DNA from: Lachnospiraceae bacterium
GTDB lineage: Bacteria; Bacillota; Clostridia; Lachnospirales; Lachnospiraceae
Length of the DNA stretch: 64,000 nucleotides
Reading direction: 5' to 3'
NCBI GenBank assembly: GCA_014804645.1
Contig: JAAUZI010000053.1
Location: 20,774 to 84,773 of the forward strand
The translations under genes and the position numbers were made by a program. Position 1 is the first letter of the stretch, and each line of letters begins with the position of its first letter. Shown one piece after another: positions 37,141 to 44,814 of the stretch. The notes under the pieces were generated by a model. The model was not told where the DNA came from, ran no database searches, and worked only from the letters and a program-made list of their open reading frames with translations.

Positions 37141-37320
37141 AAGAGCAGTCCGTGGGACTGCCCTTTTCCTTCGTAAATACCCCGAAATGCCGGCTCTTGC
37201 CTTTTGACTCCTAGCGACGCTAGGTGGGTTACCGCAACCAAGCTTTTGCCTTCCCCTGCAATCCTCATTCGAGTGGAGGCTTGACAGCCACTTGACAATA
37301 TAGGAATCCCTTTTAAAGTA
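37141..37320 (-). ncRNA. Probable structured RNA (leader or small RNA) upstream of the SpoIID gene
   Basis: On the minus strand about 170 bases are rich in pairable segments: CCTAGC-GTC-GCTAGG (around 37206-37220), GGTT/AACC (around 37225-37240), CTC-GAAT-GAG, and longer-range UGGCU/AGCCG, GCC/GGC and UCC/GGA pairings. It ends in a terminator GGGCAGTCC-CAC-GGACTGCTC (37143-37164) with a TTTATAT tail, 50 bases before the SpoIID gene. A promoter TTGTTT-17-TTAAAA may precede it. It could be a riboswitch-type leader or a free RNA such as 6S. I could not match it to a known class. Confidence 0.45.
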
Positions 37321-37429
37321 AATGTAGGTTCAAAAACAACAAGAGTTATCGAACATTCCAGGTAACTTTATTATATCCAATGCAGCGCCTTTTGGCAACA
37401 GAAATTTTTGCCATAGCAGAAAAATTTGA

Positions 37430-37458
37430 TTGTCATTCCTCTCACCCTGTGCTATAAT
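37430..37458 (+). promoter_or_regulatory. Promoter of the lipoprotein gene
   Basis: TTGTCA (37430-37435) and a perfect TATAAT (37453-37458) have a 17-base spacer. Confidence 0.8.
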
Positions 37459-37523
37459 AGCGCTGTTTATTAATTTGGTTCATCGGCCATATCCGTTGAA
37501 ACCATCATGAGAGGAGAGATATT

Positions 37524-38423
37524 ATGAAAAAGAAATTGTTAACACTGGTTCTGTCTTTGACACTGGCTTTCAGCCTGGCCGCCTGCGGCAGCCCGAAGAC
37601 ATCCGGCCCTGTGGACCGCGATCCCGTCTCAACGACAGACAACAAGACACCCGAGGAAAGCTCTGCGGACAATTCTTCCGCTGAGGAATCTTCTGAAGAG
37701 AGTTCCTCCGCTCTGGCAGCCTGGTATGACAGCGCTGACCGCAAGACCCTGGAGGACAGCATCAACAAAATGTTTTCCAGCTCCGGTATGAACTTCTCCC
37801 TGTCCATTGAGGAGCCCGACACCATCATCTACACCTACCAGTATACGGAGACTCAGAGCGATGATTCCAACAGGGAAATACTCCATGAATATTTCCGCAC
37901 CAGTTTGGACGAACAATACAAAACTTTTATAGACGAGATCCAGAATTTCAAAAATGCATATAACATGCCTCTGACCACCATTCGCATCTCCTATTTGGAC
38001 GCCGACGGTACAGACCTGTGCACCATGGATTTCACCGAGGATTATGTTCCTTCTACCGAGGACAGCTCTTCACAGGAATATGCTTCCCTGGAGGACTGGA
38101 TGAACAGCGATGAACAGAGAATGGTGGTTTCTGCAGTCAACAGCCAGCTGGAATCCTCCGGCATCTCCATTGAGTTTTATGCCGAGGGCAATGTTATGGT
38201 TATGGACTATACCTACACAGAGCAGCAGGATCTGGAGGGACTGAGCCAGGAGGATATCGCAAGCGTATTTGACGAGCAGGTTGCACCCACCTTCTCCAGT
38301 CTGGTTTCCACTCTGTTCGACTCCTTTGAGAGTGATTACGGTCTGGTGCTGGACGATATCAAGCTGATCTTCCGCAATGCAGACGGCACCGAGCTTTACT
38401 CCAAGTATTTCAGCGAGATGTAA
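37524..38423 (+). CDS. Lipoprotein with two repeated DUF4854-like domains
   Basis: A 299-residue secreted lipoprotein. The signal peptide MKKKLLTLVLSLTLAFSLAAC has the lipobox LAAC with Cys21. A Ser/Glu-rich linker (AEESSEESSS) follows. The rest contains two related units of about 110 residues. The first starts AWYDSADRKTLEDSINKMF, the second LEDWMNSDEQRMVVSAVNSQ. Both continue with a beta segment ending YTYTE and a helix, like the DUF4854 family of Firmicutes lipoproteins. Function is unknown; it is probably held on the outer face of the membrane. It has its own promoter and shares a terminator with pckA. Confidence 0.8.
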   Translation: MKKKLLTLVLSLTLAFSLAACGSPKTSGPVDRDPVSTTDNKTPEESSADNSSAEESSEESSSALAAWYDSADRKTLEDSINKMFSSSGMNFSLSIEEPDTIIYTYQYTETQSDDSNREILHEYFRTSLDEQYKTFIDEIQNFKNAYNMPLTTIRISYLDADGTDLCTMDFTEDYVPSTEDSSSQEYASLEDWMNSDEQRMVVSAVNSQLESSGISIEFYAEGNVMVMDYTYTEQQDLEGLSQEDIASVFDEQVAPTFSSLVSTLFDSFESDYGLVLDDIKLIFRNADGTELYSKYFSEM

Positions 38424-38457
38424 AGCATTTCGAACTTTCAAAAACATCACAAAAAAC

Positions 38458-38485
38458 AGGGGCCAGACTTCAAAGTCTGACCCCT
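38458..38485. terminator. Bidirectional terminator between the lipoprotein gene and pckA
   Basis: GGGG and CAGACTT pair with AAGTCTG and CCCC, with one mismatch and a two-base loop. It is followed by TTTCTC on plus and by TGTTTTTT on minus. Confidence 0.8.
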
Positions 38486-38505
38486 TTCTCATTCTTATAC
38501 ATTTC

Positions 38506-40233
38506 TTACAGAGAAGACGCCTCGTCAACGATCTTCTTCAGTGCAGCCAGTGCCTCGTCAGGCAGCTTGTCGTAGCCTTCCTTCTTGGTGGCAAAGCCTT
38601 CCACTGCATCAACACGATTCTGCATCGCGTTCTTCAGAGCCTCGGTATAGGTCTTGTCGGACAGATCGGGCTTGAAAGCCTCGGAGGTCTTACCGGACCA
38701 GTCGTACATGATCTCGATATCCTCGAAAGGTCCCCACTGCTCAAACTTCGCCTTACCCTCAACGATGGTCTCCAGAATGCCCAGAGTATCTGCAGGCTTA
38801 CACTTGGTTCCCATGAAGTCGCCAGTGTTTACGATATAGCAGTCTACGTTCTTCTCCTCAACCAGCTTCTTGAACTTCTCATAGTCATTTACCAGAGGAT
38901 AGGTTCTGAAGGGATTAGCATAAGGAACGATACGCAGTGCGTTCATATCCGTGCCAGCCGCCACACGCTCAGCGGTGGAGGTCTTGGTAGCCAGAGTAGC
39001 GCCCATTACGGATGCCAGAGCTGCGCCCTTCAGTTTCACTACAGGCGGAATGGTGGGATCCTTCATGATCCAGAAGATCGCATTTACAGGTGCATCGATC
39101 TTATCCACGCGGTTCGGGCTCCACAGCTTGGACTTGATGGCACGGCCGTTGCCGTTACGGATATCCTCAGTCACCAGCTGGATATGTCCCTCTTCGTCCA
39201 GAGTTGCAGAGCAGTTCTGAGCGGTCAGCAGGAACTTGTTGTCAGGGCATCCCGTAGGATAATCCGCGGTCTTATCAAAATAGGTGGGCTCCAGTGCAAC
39301 GGAAGCGCAGGTGTCGGTATTGATGATGAAAGCATCGTCATGCAGCACCTTGATGCCGCCGAAAGCGTCATACTTGCCATTGTGTTTAGCATGGGTCAGA
39401 GTGGACTTGCCGGAGCCTGACAGGCCATATACGGAGGCAACGAACTTCTTGCCGCCCTCCAGGCTGTACTCCTTCTGTCCGCCGTGGCAGGATGCATAGC
39501 CGTTTCTGTTAGCCAGTGCCCATGCCATGGTCAGGGTGCCCTTCTTGTGCTCGCCGAAATACTTCATACCCAGGATAGCTGCGCAGTTCTCGTTAGTATC
39601 AAAATAGCACAGGGTCAGAGGGTCGCTTAAGCAGCTGTAGTCCACATCGGGAGCCTCCTCGGGGGTCCACTGAGGGTTGGAGAAGATATAGATATCCGGC
39701 TCCTTGCCCTCACCTACGGGCTTGGACTCCTTGTACATCTGCACATACTTGTCAGACATATACTGGAAGTTCAGCATCCAGTTGTACAGAATATTCTCCT
39801 CGCCTTCGGGAATCAGCAGATGAGCCTTCACCATGAACTCGGGATCCAGACCGATGAAACACTCTGCATGATACAGAGTCATCCAACGGGTTCTGTAAAT
39901 GGCATCCATCACAACCTTATCCAGCTTGCCAGCGTCCACACCGGGCTCGCCCTTGATTCTGCGGGCAGCGGCATAACGGCCGGTAACTGCACCGTCATTG
40001 AACAGCAACACCTTGGTATCCTTCTCCAGGCCCTGCTCCTCTGCTCTGTATACAGGCATGTCGGTAACGATGGTTCCGGGTGAATTCTTAGCCAGTTCAT
40101 AGGCCTCTCTCACCGTGTTCACCTTTACGACATTGTTGCCGTAAAAAGCAGCCTCGATAATGGAACGTGTCTTGCTGAAACCGGGCTTGCCAGCGCCGAT
40201 TTCTGAAATCGGATAATAAGCTTTTGTTGACAT
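38506..40233 (-). CDS. pckA: Phosphoenolpyruvate carboxykinase (ATP)
   Basis: This enzyme interconverts oxaloacetate plus ATP and phosphoenolpyruvate plus CO2. In fermenting Clostridia it may run either way. It has 575 residues. The kinase-specific P-loop GLSGSGKSTLTH is at about residue 274, followed by the metal-binding HDDAF. The Lys/Arg-containing substrate segments AIKSKLWSPNRVDK and RIVPYANPFRTYP follow. It is somewhat longer than the usual 530-540 residues. The start has TTAAGGAGGACGTAAT upstream. A perfect palindrome in its leader suggests an operator. Confidence 0.92.
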   Translation of the reverse strand: MSTKAYYPISEIGAGKPGFSKTRSIIEAAFYGNNVVKVNTVREAYELAKNSPGTIVTDMPVYRAEEQGLEKDTKVLLFNDGAVTGRYAAARRIKGEPGVDAGKLDKVVMDAIYRTRWMTLYHAECFIGLDPEFMVKAHLLIPEGEENILYNWMLNFQYMSDKYVQMYKESKPVGEGKEPDIYIFSNPQWTPEEAPDVDYSCLSDPLTLCYFDTNENCAAILGMKYFGEHKKGTLTMAWALANRNGYASCHGGQKEYSLEGGKKFVASVYGLSGSGKSTLTHAKHNGKYDAFGGIKVLHDDAFIINTDTCASVALEPTYFDKTADYPTGCPDNKFLLTAQNCSATLDEEGHIQLVTEDIRNGNGRAIKSKLWSPNRVDKIDAPVNAIFWIMKDPTIPPVVKLKGAALASVMGATLATKTSTAERVAAGTDMNALRIVPYANPFRTYPLVNDYEKFKKLVEEKNVDCYIVNTGDFMGTKCKPADTLGILETIVEGKAKFEQWGPFEDIEIMYDWSGKTSEAFKPDLSDKTYTEALKNAMQNRVDAVEGFATKKEGYDKLPDEALAALKKIVDEASSL

Positions 40234-40260
40234 ATTACGTCCTCCTTAATGATGTATTTT

Positions 40261-40276
40261 TACCGGATAACCGGTA
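40261..40276. promoter_or_regulatory. Palindrome in the pckA leader, possible operator
   Basis: TACCGGATAACCGGTA is a 6-bp inverted repeat with a 4-base centre. It lies about 20 bases downstream of the -10 box, near positions +14 to +29. It could bind a repressor or form a small mRNA hairpin. Confidence 0.4.
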
Positions 40277-40296
40277 TAACCCTAATAGCCTTTCCT

Positions 40297-40325
40297 ATTA
40301 TCTCAAACCTTTAGACAAAAGTCAA
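40297..40325 (-). promoter_or_regulatory. pckA promoter
   Basis: On the minus strand TTGACT (40320-40325) and GATAAT (40297-40302) are spaced by 17 bases. Confidence 0.75.
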
Positions 40326-40359
40326 TAAAGCAATTTCATATTTTATAGCCTTTTTATAT

Positions 40360-42189
40360 TTATTTTTTTTCATGTTTAAGAATGAAAGTGCTGTCAGCTT
40401 GCGTCTCCTCCCGAAGCCACTGGGCCTCCTCCTGGGTCAGATAGGGTGAAATCCTGTCATATACCTGTTTCTGATAACCGCGCAGCAGCACACGCTGTAC
40501 CTCGGTCAGATATTTCTCATCAATGCCCTCCCTGTCGATGGGCACCCAGGTCAGGGTATCGAAATGCATGAACTGCCCGTACTCATTCTTCACATCATTC
40601 CTGGCCACCATCACATTCTCAATGCGAATCCCATGGCTGTCCTGGATATACACGCCAGGTTCGTTGGTGATGTCCATGCCCTCCTCAAAAGGCACCTCCT
40701 CCAGACCGCCCACAAACTTCCAGCGCAGATTCTGAGGACCTTCATGCACATTCAGGATATAGCCCACGCCGTGTCCGGTGCCACACTGATAGTCCAAACC
40801 GATATTCCACAGGCACTGCCTGGCCAGAATGTCCAGATTCCGACCCGTGCAGCCGTAGAGCCATCTGGCTGCCGTCAGCTGCAGCATCGCTCCGGCCACC
40901 AGAGTATAATGCATCTTCTGCTCGTCGGTGACAGGCCCCAGCACGATCGTGCGGGTCACATCCGTAGTGCCGCCCAGATACTGGCCGCCGCTGTCCACCA
41001 GCAGCATCCCCTCCGGCTTACATACGGCATGACTCTCCGGCGTCGGCTCATAGTGCATCATGGCCGCATTGGGGCCGTAGGCGGATATGGTGGGAAAGGA
41101 CAGATCCAGGAACTCCGGTATGGCCCGGCGCAGTTTCTCCAGATAATCCGCCGCAGTGATCTCCGTGATCTCCATTTTTCCGATATTAGTTTTTACCCAG
41201 TAGATAAACTTGGTTAGGGCCACGCTGTCCTTCAGGAAAATTTTCTCCATATTGGCCAGTTCCACAGGGTTTTTAATGGCTTTCAGCAGTTCTGTGGGGT
41301 TGGATGCCTCCACCAGTTTCTGTCTCTCGCCCACCGCCCTGTACAGGGCGTAGCTGACCTGCCTGCGGTCCACCAACACACTGCCTCCCTCCGGCAGCGC
41401 CCTCAAAAACTCCACCACGGACTCATAGGGATGTACCGTGACCTGCTTGTGAGCCAGGTCGGCTCTGGTCTCTTCCCCAAGCGCCTTCTCCTGAATGAAC
41501 AGGTGGGCCTCCTCCTTTGTGATATAGGCGTAGGACAGGGCCACCGGATTGCATTCCACATCGCAGCCCCTGATATTGAACAGCCACATCAGATCGTCCA
41601 GCTTACTCAGCAAAAAGTTCTCGGCGCCTTCTCTTTCCAATCTCTCCCGCACGTCCGCCAATTTCTGGGCCGTGCTGCGCCCGGCAACCTCCTCCGGCAG
41701 CACCGTCACCGGCCCTGCGGGCAGCGGCGGCCGCTCCTCCCAGAGATCGCCCGCAATATCCCTGTCATAGGCAAAGCGGATATCCTTGTCCTTCAGCGCT
41801 TTCTCATAGCGCATTCCCTCGCTGGCAGACACTACTCTGCCGTCAAAGCCCAGGGTCTGCCCCTGGCGCATCTCTCTCTTTAAAAACTCCTCGATGGTGG
41901 GGACTCCCTCCTGCTGCATCCGCATCAGCTCCACAGTGGTTCCCTCCAGCTCATGCTCCGCCTGAATAAAATACCGGCCGTCCGTCCACAGAGCCGCCCC
42001 TTCCTGCCACACTACCAATGTGCCGTTGGAGCCGGTAAAGCCGCAGTAATGCTCTCTCACGGTAAAGTAGGCGTTCACATACTCCGAGTTATGAAAGTCT
42101 GCGGTGGGAATCAGGTAGTAGTCCACGCCCTCCTGCCGCAGTTTCTGTCGCAGCGCCGTTAGTCTCTGTACAATCACAGTGTTTTCCAT
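40360..42189 (-). CDS. Xaa-Pro aminopeptidase (M24B, three-domain type)
   Basis: A cytoplasmic dinuclear-metal peptidase that removes N-terminal residues before proline. At 609 residues it has the eukaryote-like APP1 layout: two creatinase-like N-terminal domains and a pita-bread catalytic domain. Metal ligands are visible in LLVDSGGQYLGGTTDVTRTI (two Asp), GTGHGVGYILNVHEGP (His), MDITNEPGVY (Glu) and HGIRIENVMV (Glu). The start has TTAGGAGGAATATT upstream. It follows deoC on the same strand with an R1 hairpin between them. Confidence 0.92.
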   Translation of the reverse strand: MENTVIVQRLTALRQKLRQEGVDYYLIPTADFHNSEYVNAYFTVREHYCGFTGSNGTLVVWQEGAALWTDGRYFIQAEHELEGTTVELMRMQQEGVPTIEEFLKREMRQGQTLGFDGRVVSASEGMRYEKALKDKDIRFAYDRDIAGDLWEERPPLPAGPVTVLPEEVAGRSTAQKLADVRERLEREGAENFLLSKLDDLMWLFNIRGCDVECNPVALSYAYITKEEAHLFIQEKALGEETRADLAHKQVTVHPYESVVEFLRALPEGGSVLVDRRQVSYALYRAVGERQKLVEASNPTELLKAIKNPVELANMEKIFLKDSVALTKFIYWVKTNIGKMEITEITAADYLEKLRRAIPEFLDLSFPTISAYGPNAAMMHYEPTPESHAVCKPEGMLLVDSGGQYLGGTTDVTRTIVLGPVTDEQKMHYTLVAGAMLQLTAARWLYGCTGRNLDILARQCLWNIGLDYQCGTGHGVGYILNVHEGPQNLRWKFVGGLEEVPFEEGMDITNEPGVYIQDSHGIRIENVMVARNDVKNEYGQFMHFDTLTWVPIDREGIDEKYLTEVQRVLLRGYQKQVYDRISPYLTQEEAQWLREETQADSTFILKHEKK

Positions 42190-42200
42190 AATATTCCTCC

Positions 42201-42323
42201 TAATTAAAGTCCCGCATTCGCCCTACCAGTACCATTTACTCACAGAGTAATTTCCGGTCGCACAAGCGCCCGTAAATTCTCGCACATTTATGTGCAGCAC
42301 TGTTCGGGCAGATGCTGTTTTTT
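42201..42323 (-). repeat. R1 hairpin element between deoC and the M24 gene
   Basis: On the minus strand it reads AAAACAGCATCTGCCCGAACAG, an extra hairpin GCACATAAATGTGC, inner arms GAGAATTTACGG and CCGGAAATTACTC, then AAATGGTACTGGTAGGGCG. It ends ATGCGGGACTTTAATTAGGAGG. The AAATGGTACTGGTAGGG stretch is identical to part of the plus-strand copy at 18472-18535. Confidence 0.8.
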
Positions 42324-42346
42324 AATTGTCCCGGTCACAAAATCTG

Positions 42347-43006
42347 TCACGCATCTTGCTCTTTTACCAGTCCCACAGCCCGGGAGGTTCCTACTCTCTC
42401 ACATCCCAGCCTGACAAAATCCTCCAGATCCTCCAGCGTAGACACGCCCCCCGCCGCCTTGATCTTTACGTCTGAACCGATATGCTCCCGGAAAAGCTGT
42501 ACATCCTCTCTGGTTGCCCCGCCGGTTCCAAAGCCGGTGGAGGTCTTAATATAATCCGCCCCCGCCGCGGTCACGGCACTGCACATGGCTATCTTTTCCT
42601 CCGTGGTCAGGTAACAGGTCTCCACGATCACCTTCAGAATATGTTCCCCGCAGGCAGCCTTCATCTGCCGGATCTCCTCCTCAACCAGGTCGTAGCGCCC
42701 ATTCTTCACATCCGTGATATTGATTACCATATCCACCTCGTCACAGCCCTGGGCAATGGCCTCCCGAGCCTCGCACACCTTGGCCGCCGTCACCTGGTAG
42801 CCCAGAGGAAAACCGATCACCGTGCAGATTTTTACCTGGTCACCGTAGGTCTCCCGCACACGCTGTACATAGCAGGGAGGAATGCACACGCTGGCGGTAT
42901 GGTACTGAATTGCCTCGCGGCACAGCTGCTGTATGTCCTCCCATGTACAGAACGCCTTGAGCTGAGTGTGATCCACCTTGCTTAACATTGTTTGAACATC
43001 TGTCAT
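42347..43006 (-). CDS. deoC: Deoxyribose-phosphate aldolase
   Basis: This enzyme splits 2-deoxyribose-5-phosphate into acetaldehyde and glyceraldehyde-3-phosphate in deoxynucleoside breakdown. The protein has 219 residues, a TIM barrel with CEAREAIAQGCDEVDMVINI (with the proton-relay Asp) and the Schiff-base lysine in ADYIKTSTGFGTGGA. A phosphate-binding KAAGGVSTLEDLEDF follows. The start has AAAGGAGATTAGGAG. Other deo genes are not adjacent. Its upstream region is shared with the divergent citrate synthase gene. Confidence 0.95.
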   Translation of the reverse strand: MTDVQTMLSKVDHTQLKAFCTWEDIQQLCREAIQYHTASVCIPPCYVQRVRETYGDQVKICTVIGFPLGYQVTAAKVCEAREAIAQGCDEVDMVINITDVKNGRYDLVEEEIRQMKAACGEHILKVIVETCYLTTEEKIAMCSAVTAAGADYIKTSTGFGTGGATREDVQLFREHIGSDVKIKAAGGVSTLEDLEDFVRLGCERVGTSRAVGLVKEQDA

Positions 43007-43019
43007 CTCCTAATCTCCT

Positions 43020-43066
43020 TTGCTGCGCATACCGCAGTTCTTACCGTACCCGACCCGGGCCGTCGG
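43020..43066 (-). repeat. Inverted repeat in the deoC leader
   Basis: Arms GCATACCG and CGGTATGC flank a GC-rich inner palindrome (CCGACGGCCCGGGTCGG). On the minus strand it ends just before AGCAAAGGAGATTAGGAG. Its place and GCATACC/GGTATGC arms resemble R1 elements, but the flanks lack GGAACT. Confidence 0.45.
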
Positions 43067-43215
43067 TATGCACCTTCATTTATTTTACCTCTTCTTTCCA
43101 TAAAAATCCATACCCTCCCGCCAAAAAACTTGAACCGCTGCTTTTTGTATTTTTATTCATTACTTATTTTATAAATTTTATTATTATTAAAAATGTCTAA
43201 AAAAAAGATTTTTTC

Positions 43216-43245
43216 TTGCAATTAGCAGGTCTCTCATGCTACACT
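43216..43245 (+). promoter_or_regulatory. Probable citrate synthase promoter
   Basis: TTGCAA (43216-43221) and TACACT (43240-43245) are 18 bases apart. A leader of about 130 bases follows. Confidence 0.55.
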
Positions 43246-43377
43246 GTAAATACGTTCCGTTACCCGTCATTTGCCGCGGAATACTCTCATTGACCAGCGG
43301 CAGTCTCATGACAGTAACAATTCTGCAGTAGGACGACTATCCAAGCCATTTCGTCCATCTAGGAAAGGAGGACCCCC

Positions 43378-44742
43378 ATGGATAACAACAGTTACTGCGA
43401 AATTACACCCGAAATATTAAAGCTTGCCGCCATGTCGGAAAAAGCCGGTATTATAGATACAGAGCTTTTCACAAAATATGAGGTGAAGAGAGGCTTGAGA
43501 GACTTAAACGGCAAGGGCGTACTTGCCGGTCTGACCAATATTTCCGATGTGCGCGCCTCCAGAATGGAAAACGGCGTACAGGTTCCGGACCATGGCCGCC
43601 TGTTCTACCGCGGCTATGACGTGAAGGACCTGGTGGAAGGTCTGCCGAAGGATCAGGCTTTCGGCTTTGAGGAGGCAACTTATCTGCTGCTGTTTGACAA
43701 GCTGCCCAGCCACGACGAGCTGGAGCGATTCAAGCAGATGCTGGCGGGATACCGGACTTTGCCCACCAGCTTTGTTCGGGACATTATCATGAAAGCGCCC
43801 AGCAAGGATATGATGAACACCCTGGCTCGCAGCGTACTGACTCTGTACTCCTATGACGACAGGGCGGATGACACCTCTCTGCCCAATGTACTGCGCCAGT
43901 GTCTGCAGCTTATCAGCCTGTTCCCGCTGCTGAGTATCTACGGCTATCAGGCCTACAGCCATTATCACGACGGCAACAGTCTGTATATCCATCAGCCGGT
44001 GGAGGAACTGTCCACCGCCGAGAACATTTTACATATCCTGCGCCCGGACAGCGCCTACACGCCGCTGGAGGCCAAGATTCTGGACATTGCGCTGATTCTG
44101 CACATGGAGCACGGCGGAGGCAACAACTCCTCCTTCACCACCCATGTGGTGACATCCTCGCTGACGGATACCTACTCCACCATAGCCGCAGCCATCGGCT
44201 CCCTGAAGGGCCCTCGCCACGGTGGCGCCAATATCAAGGTGGTAAAGATGTTCGAGGAGATGAAACAGGTTGTAAAGGACTGGGAAGACGAGGAGGAGGT
44301 TTCCGTCTACTTAGGGCGTCTGCTCCACAAGGAGGCCTTTGACCATGCAGGCCTGATCTACGGCGTGGGCCATGCGGTGTATTCCAAGTCTGACCCTCGT
44401 GCCGTGGTGTTCAAAAGTTTCGTGGAGAAACTGTCCCAGGAGAAGGGACTGGAAAAAGAGTTTGCGCTCTACTCCCTGGTAGAGCGGCTGGCTCCCCAGA
44501 TCATTGAGAAGGAGCGTCAGATGTACAAGGGCGTCAGCATCAACGTGGACTTCTACTCCGGCTTTGTATATGACATGCTGGGACTGCCTCTGGAGCTGTA
44601 CACCCCCATCTTTGCCATCGCCAGGATCTCCGGCTGGAGCGCTCACCGGCTGGAGGAGCTTGCCAACAACGGAAAGATCATTCGTCCCGCCTACAAGACC
44701 ATCTGTACGGACCGGGAATATGTGCCCATGGAGAATCGATAA
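43378..44742 (+). CDS. gltA: Citrate synthase
   Basis: This enzyme condenses oxaloacetate and acetyl-CoA to citrate, here most likely the entry to the oxidative branch that supplies 2-oxoglutarate and glutamate. It has 454 residues, as for clostridial citrate/2-methylcitrate synthases. Key segments are FYRGYDVKDLVEGLP, HMEHGGGNNSSFTTHVVTS, GPRHGGANIKVV with the first catalytic His, and YGVGHAVYSKSDPRA with the second. The C-terminal RISGWSAHRLEEL carries the conserved His/Arg pair. A strong GAAAGGAGGACCCCC precedes the ATG. Methylcitrate activity cannot be ruled out. Confidence 0.9.
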   Translation: MDNNSYCEITPEILKLAAMSEKAGIIDTELFTKYEVKRGLRDLNGKGVLAGLTNISDVRASRMENGVQVPDHGRLFYRGYDVKDLVEGLPKDQAFGFEEATYLLLFDKLPSHDELERFKQMLAGYRTLPTSFVRDIIMKAPSKDMMNTLARSVLTLYSYDDRADDTSLPNVLRQCLQLISLFPLLSIYGYQAYSHYHDGNSLYIHQPVEELSTAENILHILRPDSAYTPLEAKILDIALILHMEHGGGNNSSFTTHVVTSSLTDTYSTIAAAIGSLKGPRHGGANIKVVKMFEEMKQVVKDWEDEEEVSVYLGRLLHKEAFDHAGLIYGVGHAVYSKSDPRAVVFKSFVEKLSQEKGLEKEFALYSLVERLAPQIIEKERQMYKGVSINVDFYSGFVYDMLGLPLELYTPIFAIARISGWSAHRLEELANNGKIIRPAYKTICTDREYVPMENR

Positions 44743-44760
44743 AATCTCCCGGATGTCAAA

Positions 44761-44801
44761 AATGCTGCGGACAGGCTTTTCTGTCCCGCAGCATTTTTTA
44801 T
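44761..44801. terminator. Bidirectional terminator after citrate synthase and the second ABC gene
   Basis: AATGCTGCGGACAG (44761-44774) pairs with CTGTCCCGCAGCATT (44781-44795) with one bulge. It is followed by TTTTATT on plus and by a T run on minus. Confidence 0.85.
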
Positions 44802-44814
44802 TGACAGATAAATA

